This document shows positions 47,031 to 57,244 of a DNA stretch of 64,000 nucleotides, piece after piece. Both the position numbers and the translations under genes were made by a program. The stretch's first letter is position 1. Each line of letters begins with the position of its first letter. Below the pieces are notes generated by a model, which worked only from the letters and a program-made list of their open reading frames with translations, did no database searches and was not told the origin of the DNA. The stretch is from assembly GCA_021234155.1 (NCBI GenBank), contig JAJEKV010000002.1, positions 10,406,725-10,470,724 of the forward strand, in the 5' to 3' direction. Origin of the DNA: Isoetes taiwanensis (lineage: Eukaryota; Streptophyta; Lycopodiopsida; Isoetales; Isoetaceae).

Positions 47031-47809
47031 ATAGGTGCGAAGGTGGCGTTTATGCGAGCAATCAAGATGGAAGAAGTGGAGCAAAGAAACTTTATGGGAA
47101 AGAGGAAGAGGACAAGAGAGCAGAGACTCTAAAGAAGAGGAAACAAAGAAAGAGAAAAAAAGAAGAGAAGAATGCTTTGATGCAGGAGTCCAAAGCTTAT
47201 GCCAATCAAGTGAGTAAACAAAAGATTGTGTCTAATCTAGTGTTCTCATTCAAAAGGCAAGTTTGTCAAATGGATTTGGAAGAGAAAAGGGAAGTGCTAA
47301 ATGATTTCTTGAAGCACAAAGAAATGAAGGATGTCACTGCTGATCACTTGAAGGATTCAGAAGTCAAAAGCCATGTGATTGAGAACATTCGAGAATCTAT
47401 TCGGACTATAAAAGGATCTAGTAGTTTAGATTCTATGGTGCAAGAAGAAGTGTACTTGCCATGTCTATTGGGAAGGAGACTTTAAATCAAGCTATTAGCA
47501 AGAGAAGTTTGGGAAAAGTTTTGGGAGTCCATCCTAGATGTATTGCGCAGACCAAGGAAAACGTAAAGAAGTGGAGTTTAATAAGGAAGGATGGGTATAT
47601 TTTAGAAGGTCACGGAGGTTTGATTCAATTGACAAATATGTCATTGAGCTTGTTCAAAGTTTTCGGGACACAAATACAAGAGTTTCCCCTAATGCAAAGG
47701 ATGTGAAGTTCGTAAGACCTGAAAGAAATGTGAAGGAGGAACATGCTACACATTATCCGGAGGATACTCAGTGCAAATTATCTTTTGTTGATTTTTGGTG
47801 ATATGTGCA

Positions 47810-48250
47810 TCATTTGTAGATGTAGTTGTTGTTGCAGCTTATGTAGATGTAGTTGGTGTTGCAAATGGGGTTTGAAGTACGAGTTCTTAATATGCAACTT
47901 AAACATTTCGAGCTGCTACTGCTTTGGTGGTCGAGATTCAACTTAGGTTGTTAGTCCGGTTAGCTTGGTGTTGCGCTTAGTGTTTGAGCTCCATTATATA
48001 GTTTCAGGTTTGTGTTGCGAGAGCATGTTAAATAGTTAGACTACGCTTAGTGTTTCAAAGCAGTGTTCGAAGTTATGTCGCTGGTTGCGGTTTGTGATTA
48101 TGTTTGTTGCGATTCATGGTTGGTGTTGCGCTTATGACCATTAGTTGCGGGTTGTATGTTTGTAGTTTGTGTTTCATTGTCATAGTGAGTTACAATGGCG
48201 GTTTATAGTTGCGCTTAGAGTAGAGTTACATGTTCATGTGTACTTGTTAT
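47810..48250 (+). repeat. GTTGCG/GTTGCA-rich imperfect repeat region
   Basis: Irregular copies of (T)GTTGC(A/G), GTAGTTGTTG and TTAGTGTTTGAGC-like words. Lies between coding pieces of the transposase gene, probably in an intron. A mirror-like AACTGCAACT array is found at 56740-57110. Confidence 0.5.
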
Positions 48251-48284
48251 TTGACATGTTACTCACATATTTCTTGATTATGTT

Positions 48285-49241
48285 TTGCGGTCGAGATGTT
48301 CATTAAATTCAAAGAGCAAAGACCATAAAATTACAATTGGCCAAAGAGCATTTGAAAAACTAAAACCATGGTATGTAATGAAATTGAAACAGTTCAATTC
48401 ATGTTGTTGCATTCATCATGTGAGACTGCAGATGCTCTTGGATGGCTTAAATTCACTTAGAAATATGCATGTAGAATGTTGCACCTGTGCATGTGAGGTA
48501 TGCCAATCTACAGGCCAACTATGTGCTGCCAAGACTAAGAAGTATAAGTCAACCACTCAGCTCTGGCAATCCATATTGTGTCCTAAAGAAGAAAATCAAG
48601 AATTCATCAAGAAATATTGCATTTATGGAGATTATGAGCAGTGTGGTGTGTCTCGGCTACCTGTGTGTCCTCTAGAGTTGTCCGAAGAAGGATTTGCGAG
48701 TTGGGAGTACTGGGATTATGAGGAAGGAGGTAAGGATAAGTGGGGGAAACCCAAAAAAGTACTCCAGCGTCTGTGGAGGAAAACAAAACCAAAAGATCTT
48801 ATGCACACATTGATTGACAGATTGGCAAAGTTTCCAGTGCACAGCTTTAGGCACAAATGGCAAGCGATGCAGTTTAGGGATATGTTAGACAACCTCCCTT
48901 TTGGGGTTATTGTATCTGTAGTAGACTTTGCAGAGAACTTCACAATTCAGTTGCAGGATCAAGTTCAATCTGCGTACTGGACAAGCAAACAGGTCACCAT
49001 TCTTGTACAAATCACATACTATTTGGAGCCTTCATCAGGTGACGTCATCAAGGACACCCATTACTATATATCTGATGATACAAAACATGACACACTATTC
49101 GTCCAGCATGCATTTATGATGCATCACGAATTCATGAAAGAACAGGGCATACATCCAAAAAAGCATTGGGTATTTTCAGATGGAGTCATCCCAATTCAAA
49201 GTCTGCCCGCCATTCTATTTTGTAGGAAGGTATTCGCATGA
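48285..49241 (+). pseudogene. Catalytic part of the DDE-type transposase, 318 codons
   Basis: Near the start is a Cys/His cluster (FEKLKPWYVMKLKQFNSCCC, then IHH, and later CCTCACEVCQSTGQLC) that may bind zinc. The RNase-H-like core has VVDFAENF (first Asp, about residue 210), QDQVQSAYW, QVTILVQITYY, and WVFSDG (second Asp, about residue 299). Just after FSDG the frame shifts. The continuation, with WNFF(G)SNHGKG and EHDGKVAKG at 49260-49320, supplies the expected third acidic residue. The gene is therefore broken at the 3' end but well preserved before it, suggesting fairly recent activity. The ATG at 48285 follows an intron-like region and is probably not the true start. Confidence 0.6.
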
Positions 49242-49812
49242 GACACTCATTGAAATGATGTGGAATTTTTCGGCTCCAATCACGGCAAAGGGGGAGCATG
49301 ATGGGAAGGTGGCTAAGGGAGATGATGAAGAGATCACAAATCAGTAAAAGTAGAATGTGCTTGCGATATTGTGAATATAGCCGGGGAGAATTTCACAAAT
49401 TTGTTCCATCTTCAAGTGTGAACAAGAAACCAAGAAGAAGGTCGTTTTGGGAAGTGAAAAATGTGGATAGAAAGAATGCATGGGGTCTTTGAGGACTGTG
49501 GAGGACACGAGGAACATTCATTACGTGCATGCATTTAACTTAGCATCTCCTACGCAATTGCATGTAAGGCGTTTATCTTGTTTCCGTACATATCGCCTTG
49601 ATGCACAATGGGAGAAGTGTCCAACAAGGAATATGTAGATGATTGGGAGCTCAGAGTTGTTGAGCCAAGCAAGGCTATAGCTGATGAATCTGAGTTGCCC
49701 GTGATCTGAAAAGAGCTCTATTTTCCGGAGATGCACCGTGTTGAGTGATTTGGTAAGGGAAGGAGATAACCCATTTGTCACTCTCAAAGGACAATGATGA
49801 GGACACTTTATT

Positions 49813-50133
49813 TTGGATATTATTGTGTCACGAAAAGAGAAATATGTGGTTCGCACAGATTTTGAAGCCTATGGGAATTGGTTTTATAAAGGGGAAGAAG
49901 TTTTAGAGGGAACTTACTACAAAAAAGTCCCAAGATCGCTTACAGGTTACACTTTATGTTCTAACGAGCCAAAAGGCATTGTTTATGCTACCCAAGTTTT
50001 CTCAATAAGACTTGATATGGCACAAGAAAAACATAGGCTGAAAGGAAACCAGGTTGTTTACAAACTTTGTGAAGCTGACAGTGAAAAGATTTTAGACAAT
50101 CTCCCTGATGTGCTATCAGACGAAGAGGATTAA
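49813..50133 (+). pseudogene. C-terminal part of the transposase-like gene
   Basis: 106 codons with YGNWFYKGEEVLEGTYYKKV near residue 20 and an acidic end (LPDVLSDEED). The pattern of aromatic residues around a WxxGxV-like turn fits the small beta-barrel that closes this transposase family. It follows a decayed stretch with stops (49500-49800). Confidence 0.5.
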
Positions 50134-50139
50134 ATATTC

Positions 50140-51780
50140 AGTTTACAGTTGGAATGTAGTTAGTGTTGCAGTTCCTGTACTTGAAGCTTTAAGTGAAACA
50201 AACAGATCGAAGGGTTTGATTTATATTGTGTGCAGCTATGATGTATGATGTTATTATGTTGTTGATGTTTGCTGCTGCATCATCAACAAACAGTTATTTT
50301 TTGAAGTCAAATTTTGGACTTCTATTGTACTGTTCTTTTTTCTTGAATAAAACAAATATCCCTGCTCTGGTTTGGAAATATCAGATTGGATGTGTATTTG
50401 TATTATCACTGTTTTGATTTGGAAGGGCTCTAAGACAAAACTTCCTGATACAAAACATGAACACTTATATTACAAAACAGATTGGAACAAATCAGGATTG
50501 CATATATAAAGTCGCGCTCTAAATAGAACTGATACAGATCAAAAAAAGGCCAACCCAAAAAGGCCATGCAACCAAATTAGGCAAATATATTTATAAAAAG
50601 CATCTTTTCTGCTCCTAGCAGAATTCGCATGCATAGGAAGGACCCATCACTTCATACATGCACCACTCTTGCTGGCGACTTCAGGTTTAGGACAGATCCG
50701 GAAGGAAGTGAACCGTGAACCCTAGAAAAAAAACCAATGGTTATTGCTGGCGTATATCCCACAAGCCTAACCCAAATGAAAGGGCTTCACATATAAGCAA
50801 TTAAAAAATTATTTCTACTAAATGGGTTAATGTGGGGACATGGGATGCCTTCTTGGCCACAGTTGGGTGTGTGTGTGAGGGGAATTTGTCTTGGATCTAT
50901 GCACAAATTTAGGTTGGATTGGTTGTTCATGGACCCCTGGCACCCTGGAATCCATGAGCAGCCATTCCTTTTGCCAAATTTCCGTGAAACTATAGCTAAT
51001 CTCATTGCTATCCTTTTGCAAAATTTTCGTGAAACTATAGCTAATCTCATTGCTAGTTAATACTGTGAACTTATTGACTACCTATCTGTTTAGCGTGAAA
51101 ATCTAGCTCCATTTCTTTAGCCATAATTCTGTGATCATCACTTGAATATGGTCTACATAAGTTTCATATGGTCAAATTGTTTTACATCACATAAGTTTCT
51201 ACATATGGTCACATAAGTTTCTACATCACTTGCATATGGTCACATCGTTTCTTTTAACTTCATAAGTGTGTTATGGGTTTAGGGTTAATTAGAACACATT
51301 AGAACTATTTATGATTCCATAGTTTTAAATGCCTATTGGAATTTGCCTTTTGGCACTAGTTAGAGTATCTTATGACTAAATGCACTAGTTAAAGCATCTT
51401 CAAATGCATCCATAGTTTAAGTGCCACAATGTGCCTTATATTGAAATCATGACTTGTCTACATTGTTTCTTTTAACTTCATAAGTGTGTTATGGGTTTAG
51501 GGTTATTTAGAACACATTAGAACTATTGATGCTTCCATAGTTTTAGATTCGAATGTAAGGAATAAATCTATGTAGAACATTCTCTTTACTATAAAAATCT
51601 AGGTATGCTTGCATGGGCTCGGGTTCTGAGGCAAGGACATTAATGGCCTTGATTGGACCTTTACAACCATTTCTATATAATGCCATTTTTTCGCGCGATT
51701 TTTTCGTCTTCCACTCACTTCCGACTTCCAGTTCCTTGTTCTTCCCATTCAGATCACTCAGTCCTCCAATTTCTTCCATC
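50140..51780. other. Intergenic with local duplications
   Basis: Two 45-base tandem copies (CGTGAAACTATAGCTAATCT core, about 50964-51057). Two copies of GTTATGGGTTTAGGGTTA with AGAACACATTAGAACTAT (about 51270 and 51489). Repeats of GGTCACATAAGTTTCTACAT near 51170-51240. No gene recognised. Confidence 0.6.
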
Positions 51781-51785
51781 GGGAC

Positions 51786-52112
51786 ATGGCCAGGATCAAG
51801 TACACGGCCAGGAAGGCCGAGGAAGAATCCTCCCCGGAATCCTTCACTTCCAGCAATGGGGGCATGCAAATGACCTTTGTTGCTAAATTTTCATGCAAGG
51901 AAGTGAATCGAGTCATTGAGCAAGGAGCTAAAGTTTCTAAAAGAGTCCAAAGAAAGGGATTGACCATGTTTTTGCCTCATGAGGAGCCTTTTGCAGATGA
52001 CCATGCAATCGATGGACTTTATCTTTATGTGGAGTCGCAGATGCCCCCTCCTCGATCACTAGCCAATATAATGTCCAGCAGACTTAGAGCTTGTTTTTGG
52101 TTTAAGGTTTAG
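51786..52112 (+). CDS. Unknown ORF, 108 codons, histone-H3-like first ten residues
   Basis: Starts MARIKYTARKAEEESSPESF. The first ten residues match the histone H3 tail (MARTKQTARK) at eight positions, then diverge completely. The rest (FVAKFSCKEVNRVIEQGAKV, LPHEEPFADDHAIDGLYLY) resembles no histone fold. No family recognised. The start lies in a fair context (GACATGGCC). It may be the first exon of a larger gene; the 70 codons after the tail look coding-like. Confidence 0.4.
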   Translation: MARIKYTARKAEEESSPESFTSSNGGMQMTFVAKFSCKEVNRVIEQGAKVSKRVQRKGLTMFLPHEEPFADDHAIDGLYLYVESQMPPPRSLANIMSSRLRACFWFKV

Positions 52113-52697
52113 AGCTTCGAGCTTGATTTTTTTTGTAAAGCATCCACTGATGGTTTTCCCCGCTATGTAGTACTGAAAACGTAAACTTTGTGTAATTTCG
52201 AGCTTGCTTTTCCTATAAGACAACCACCGATGGTTTTTCCTTAATATATGACAGAAACTTTGTGTAATTTCTTATGTCCAGAAACTGTGTAATTTCTTTT
52301 GTCCAGATCTATTAATGTATTTACTTTGTGAATCATCTTTTTCGCAAGTCCTACTTAATAATCTTGTCAAAGGAAATACAAAACCAAAGTAGTTACAACG
52401 ATGCACTTCCAAACCCGAGGCAGGCAATGTTGAACCCGGTTCCCAAACCGAAATGCAACCAAACCAAGCAAACAAACAAACACATCAAATTGAAATGGAC
52501 ACCACTATCTTCACCATTCTAATGTGTCAAGGATCCCCGCATTATGGTAACTGTGAGGCAATTTAGTCTAAATTTGATCTTCATGTATTCTCCTTTCATG
52601 TTTCTCAAGCTTTTCCACTTTCTCCCTTCTTTTCCGACCCTCCCCTGCTTTTGATCGATTCAATTTCCCCTTTGTTGCATCCACCTGTGCTTTATGA

Positions 52698-53250
52698 TTG
52701 CGAAAAATGAAGAGCGATTTTAACCTAAAGCCCAAAACTCTGCCGTTTCTCCATTGTTTTTTGGCGCTTCAAAAGAAGATCAGCAATCTCGCTTTCAAAC
52801 TTGAAGGATATCTCGTCCAAAGGCTCAGCTTTTCATTCCCTTTGGCAATTTTCGGATCTTACTCTTCAAAGCAAATTAATGTAGCCTTTTTACGACCGCG
52901 CCAATATGGGATAATCACTTCGAAAGATCCCAATTTCCTTGGTGTTATGCCTTCAATTGATCTTTCTCTTTGGCATTCCTGAGCCTTATGGTGTCCAAAT
53001 TTCTTGTTGAAGTTAATTCTGATGCTGCTTGGGACAATATGCTTCAAAATGAACGGCCTCAACTAGGATCTAAACTTGCTACTGTGCACGGTATTCATTT
53101 AAACTCTCCTATGGTTTTTGAGAATTCTGCTGTCATTCTCAAAGTAAACAAAACAGGGATCAACATAGCTAACCTTTGGTCTCACTTGCTCTCTCTGCAA
53201 AAAGGCCTTACCATAAATGCTTTACCATCTTATAAAACTTCTAACTGATT
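52698..53250 (+). CDS. Unknown ORFs, two adjoining frames
   Basis: 52698-52982 reads LPFLHCFLALQKKISNLAFK and ends IDLSLWHS. A second frame, 52970-53248, reads FLVEVNSDAAWDNMLQNERP and LATVHGIHLNSPMVFENSAV. The two overlap by a few codons, as if a single gene with one frameshift or a short intron. No family recognised. Confidence 0.35.
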
Positions 53251-53648
53251 TCTTGCTCATAGGGTACATGGAGCTATGCAGAGGTCATCAGAGGAGAAAA
53301 TTTGATAGAGGAGCAGATAGGTTTGAAGTTGAGTTATATGGAGATGAGAGAATTCATGAACACCAGATCAAGTTCCCTCCCCATAATCAATGGTCTGTCA
53401 GACAGATGATCAGAGACAATGAAATAAGCAAGGCAAGAGAAAGGATTTGGGCAAGTATATACACAAAAGAAGTTATGCAAATGATTTACATGTTTTGGTT
53501 CATAAACTCGAACCATCATGAATTCACTGAAAGACAGTTCAAGAAATATAGGCGTATGTTCTACACTCACGTAATGTTAGTCGATGCTTATGGCACCCTT
53601 TATACTTCTCATGGTTCAGCAGGATTTTTACAGATTAATAAGGGATAA
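53217..53648 (+). CDS. Unknown ORF, 143 codons
   Basis: Charged and aromatic-rich: GHQRRKFDRGADRFEVELYG, KARERIWASIYTKEVMQMIY, HEFTERQFKKYRRMFYTHVM. Base composition and codon use look coding. The true start is uncertain because an acceptor-like ATAG occurs at 53260, which would begin the protein at GYMELCRGH. No family recognised; lies between the 200-bp direct repeats. Confidence 0.45.
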   Translation: MLYHLIKLLTDFLLIGYMELCRGHQRRKFDRGADRFEVELYGDERIHEHQIKFPPHNQWSVRQMIRDNEISKARERIWASIYTKEVMQMIYMFWFINSNHHEFTERQFKKYRRMFYTHVMLVDAYGTLYTSHGSAGFLQINKG

Positions 53649-54417
53649 TCTATGGATGGTCAACTCCTATGTCATGGGAACTGCAACATTCATTCACTCA
53701 ATCCTATAACCAACCTGCTTCTATACTGCCATAAACTCGATGATCCAAAGATTCCTACCATTCCCGATGAGACATACATTGACAAGATTGCCTCCTTTGA
53801 GATGCAATAGTATCTGCTTTTGGTTTTTGCAGTTTGTTAACGAGACGCTTTTTTGCTATTTGGGCGAGATATGGGATTACCTCTTTGGAAAAGACCTCGC
53901 CTCGGCTCTAACTCTAATCCTCCTCTACAACAAACATTAACACAAAAGTATAGGACTCAAGGCTTCACAAGACTTGACAAGACCTTAATATATGACGAAA
54001 CTTTGTGTAATTTCTTTTGTCCGTAAACCGTGTAATTTCTTTTGTCCGCATCTATTAATGTATTTACTATGTGAATCATCTTTTTCTCGCAAGTTCTACT
54101 TAATAATCACAAAGGAAATACAAAACCAAACTAGTTACAACTGATGCACTTCCAAACCGTGAAGCAGAGGGCAATGTTGAACATCAAAAAGTTACAAATG
54201 CAGTTCAAAAAGTACATCAATTTACATTATCAAGATGGCAACAACATGATCTTTGATCAATCACCAACCATAATCAAACTTCATTATCCAAAATGTTAAA
54301 TGCAACTGCATCGTACATCAAGAGTACTTAAACTTTTTCAGGATATCCATTGCTTGCTTAGATTCTTTATCCAACAGTTGGATAGTTTCTTCTCAAGCAC
54401 GTAGTCTTTTCGGATTC

Positions 54418-55712
54418 TCAACTTCCAACAGCCCCCGCAAGGAAAGGTTTCAAATGCTCGAAGAGAAAATTACCTTCACGGGCGAGATGGTCGATAACCT
54501 GTTTAGGGTCACTATCGTGTCCGCACTATTCTTGTAGCCGCGCGGTATAACATGTCATCAATCAAAACTGTGTTGTGTTCAGCCCATGTTCCCTTGTATC
54601 TAGAGTCATGGTAGACCTTGTTGAGATCTTTCAGCAGAATAGGCTTTTTGCTCACTTTAAATGATGTGTTTGTGCATACATCTGAGTACCAAGTAAATAG
54701 CAACTTGTCTCTAAGACTCCTTGGAAAGGTATGCTTCAGGATTAAATTTGCAGCCACACTCGTCAATATTGTCCAGATAGCAACCCTGAAGTGCTCCACG
54801 CACCATTCCAAAAACTCCAATGCTCTTGGACGCAAAACCAATATCTTTGAGAGATTGAGATGCTTTGCCTCTGCACCATCTTGAAGGCTGCTGGGCAATA
54901 GTTCCCCCTTTCTCAAACAAATTGCACAAAAAACTCCTTCAAGCTCAAAAATAAAAAGCTTCATAGGCAGTTTAAGCCGCTTATTGATTCGCAACATAGA
55001 GGGACTGCTATGTATGTCACCGCCACGTTTACTATTCTTTATAGTAGCCACCTGCTCTCTTGTACTTCCTGTAGAATTTAAATGTTAAAAACACGTACTA
55101 AGTGGAAGTTAAGAGATGGAATTGCTAAGTTACCAGGAGAATATGACTCCTCTGATCTCAAGGATTGACTTATTTGTTTCGGGGCTGCCTATACTCGCCT
55201 CCTTCAACGCATAATTCTTTTCACATGGTACTCAACATTCTTCTTCTCAAATTGATTTGCTTAAGGCCCGGTTAGTCCCTCTTTTCTCCTTACATGGACT
55301 GTGATCAACTTTGCTTTTCATACTAGGTGATGATGCAAATATCACTTAGTTCTTGTCCATGATATGGCCTCCCCAAGACATGCTCTTTATCCGCAAAACA
55401 CTTTAAATATTGTAAGGACTAAAAATTCACTTATTGACCTTTCCATTTTTCTATAAACTACCTGGTGGAAGTGACATTCGGCCAAATCTTCTTCGTCTCT
55501 TCAAGATAAATGTCATTCTCAACTTCAAAACATGCTTCACTCTTAATATCAGCTAAAACTTTTTAACCGCGACATATCAAGACCGCAGAATAATTTCATA
55601 ACTCGCACCTATCGTCATAACTCGCATGTCATTTTAAACATGCATATAACCTCAACTCATACAACAAGACATTACCTTCTTTGACATTATTTTCAGTAAT
55701 GACTAACGCCAT
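54418..55712 (-). CDS. NLI/FCP1-type HAD phosphatase-like protein, four exons, catalytic Asp lost
   Basis: Exons 55712-55676, 55558-55462, 55168-55134 and 55068-54512 have GT-AG borders and sum to 726 nt, giving 241 codons with every split codon in frame. Protein: an acidic N-terminus (about 1-55), a Ser/Arg-rich linker, then a HAD domain from about residue 90. The family motif DxDxT/V reads FIFELEGVF, so both aspartates are glutamates. RPRALEFLEWC, AIWTILTSVAANLIL, KPILLKDLNKVY and VLIDD (conserved DD) follow in the usual order. After LYRA the frame runs to a stop, but the neighbouring frame continues SDPKQVIDHLAREGNFLFEH to a stop at 54418, like the family's C-terminus. So a small frameshift near 54525 is likely. 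Known relatives dephosphorylate proteins such as the RNA polymerase II tail; this one is probably a pseudo-enzyme or a young pseudogene. Confidence 0.75.
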
Positions 55713-55908
55713 CTTTTTGTGTTCTTCTTCAACAAATCAAATCATCACTCAAACGTCTTGGCGGCAGCTTGTTTTCCTTGGCGAGGACATGGATGTTGAG
55801 TAAAGGCAACCATTGCAAATCCTCCATTCCTTTCTGCTCCACATGCATAAACATTCCTCAATATAAGGTATGATCATTTCAAACTTATCATAAATGTACA
55901 ACCAACCA

Positions 55909-56727
55909 TCACAAGACTCTATCATTGTGTTCATTTGCACTCTTTTTTCGTCCGCTCGGACCAAGTAGAGATATCCATGTCATTGATATCTTGTGCTCAC
56001 AATGGATCTCGCAAAGATTCTTCCGATACACTACACAATGTAGACATACATGGTTAAATAGTTAAAAGAAAATGAGGCAAAAGAGTGATAATGTTCAACT
56101 ACCCGAAATGCACAAGACAACAAGGGAGATGATACGCATGCATGCATTCTCGCAATGGTAGGTAGAAGCATGCCATCCGTTTTCAATGATCTCGTGACAA
56201 AATGGGCACGCTTCGTTCAATTGAATACTATCCTTCGTATTACTCATAACTATTGCTCCCTGTGGCAGCGGAGGATCCAAATCAAATGACTGACTCATAG
56301 TTTGTCTAGCAAGTAACATTCTTTTAAGACAAGATTTCATCTTTTTCAGCTCATCCAATGTGCCATCCCTAGAAATTTCTGAAAGTAACAGGTCGTTACT
56401 TGCATCCTTTATGACAGGTGTAATCTCAAGAAGTTCTTTTTTTCTCTCAGGTCAATGATGTACCTCAATGCCAACCCTTGCTATAGTGGGTAAGGTTGCA
56501 ATTAATGCTTCATATCTGCCAATGTCACCCTCCAAGTGTGCTTGTTTACTGCCAAGGCCTTTGATTTTGTCAGTTAAGTCATTGCACCTGTCATTCATTG
56601 ACTGGCTTTCCAATGCCAATCTGCTAATCTTATCTTCTATCCCTGAAATCCATTTTTTCAACCCTGTTGACATTGCTGTAACATGCATCTGATTAGACAA
56701 AATTGTATATACAAACTGCAACAACAA
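55909..56727 (-). pseudogene. Coiled-coil plus Cys/His-cluster protein, one in-frame TGA
   Basis: After an acceptor TTGTTGCAG (about 56719) the frame reads AMSTGLKKWISGIEDKISRL and a heptad-rich helix (MNDRCNDLTDKIKGLGSKQA) to GIEVHH, then TGA. The same frame continues PERKKELLEITPVIKDASND, DELKKMKSCLKRMLLARQ, then ACPFCHEIIENGWHASTYHC, a probable zinc cluster. A donor in TCGG|GTAG (56103) joins in phase to 56030-55909 (VYRKNLCEIHCEHKISMTWI), adding more Cys/His. The intron phase is kept, but the TGA (possibly from CGA) breaks it. Function unknown. It lies 200 bases upstream of the HAD gene on the same strand and could be its former 5' part. Confidence 0.55.
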
Positions 56728-56739
56728 ATGAGCATTGTT

Positions 56740-57110
56740 TGAGTTGAAACTGCAACTAATAGCTAACTGAAACTAAAAACAAACTGAAACTACCACCAAC
56801 TGCAACTACTACCAACAAAAACATTCGAACTGTAACTACATCTGCAACTGACATTCGAACTATAACTCCAACAGTAGTTGCAACTCGAACTGCAGCTGAC
56901 ACTACACCTGCAACTGACATTCGAACTGTAACTCAAAGTAGTTTCAACTCGAACTGCAACTGCCAAAGTTGCAAATTGAACACCAAACTAGAACTCCACC
57001 AGTTCTAACTGCCACTGCAACTATTATTGCATATAAACAACTTCTAACACTAACTAAAAATAAGACTGCACTAACTAAAACTAACACTGCCACTCAAATG
57101 TCAAATGTAA
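56740..57110 (-). repeat. Imperfect (AACTGCAACT / ATTCGAACTGTAACT) array
   Basis: About 370 bases of loosely repeated 10-16 base words on the plus strand: CAACTGCAACT, GACATTCGAACTGTAACT, ACACCTGCAACTGAC. Lies in the presumed first intron of the coiled-coil gene. Confidence 0.75.
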
Positions 57111-57244
57111 CTAACATGAACACGAGCTCAGAATAAACAACAGAAATTTAAACATATGCAAACGACACAGACACAAACTATGAACTATGGCAAACTGCCA
57201 ACTTATCTATACACTCATCAAACAAGAAAGATACATCTAAATTA

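Larger units (their letters stand above)
47050..50133 (+). mobile_element. Decayed DDE-type transposase gene (DFAEN...FSDG family)
   Basis: Coding pieces in order on the plus strand: a basic, coiled N-terminal part (47065-47484, KRKRTREQRLKRRKQRKRKK); a middle part in two frames (47461-47801, LGKVLGVHPRCIAQTK, RRSRRFDSIDKYV, NTRVSPNAKDV); the catalytic part (48285-49241); a frameshifted HGKGEHDG piece (49257-49320); and a C-terminal chromo/SH3-like part (49813-50133). The same order occurs in a little-characterised transposase-like family common in animals and some non-seed plants, with DFAENY, FSDG and a SHGKGxxDGxGG end. The superfamily assignment is open. Terminal repeats and a target duplication were not found. 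Confidence 0.6.
52239..54182 (+). repeat. Direct repeats of about 200 bp (52239-52435 and 53983-54182)
   Basis: Both begin CCTTAATATATGAC, run through ACTTTGTGTAATTTCTT(A/T)TGTCC, TCTATTAATGTATTTACT and AACTGATGCACTTCCAAACC-like words, and end GGCAATGTTGAAC. About 90% alike. They bracket 1.55 kb with two unknown ORF groups. Not TG...CA bounded and without a primer site, so LTR status is unproven; a local segmental duplication is the alternative. Confidence 0.85.

Noticed and set aside
51786-52112. A centromeric or canonical histone H3 gene
   Set aside because: Similarity ends after ten residues; there is no histone fold or conserved alpha-helix sequence.
52239-54182. A conventional LTR retrotransposon
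   Set aside because: The repeats lack TG...CA ends, a primer-binding site and any gag-pol motif.
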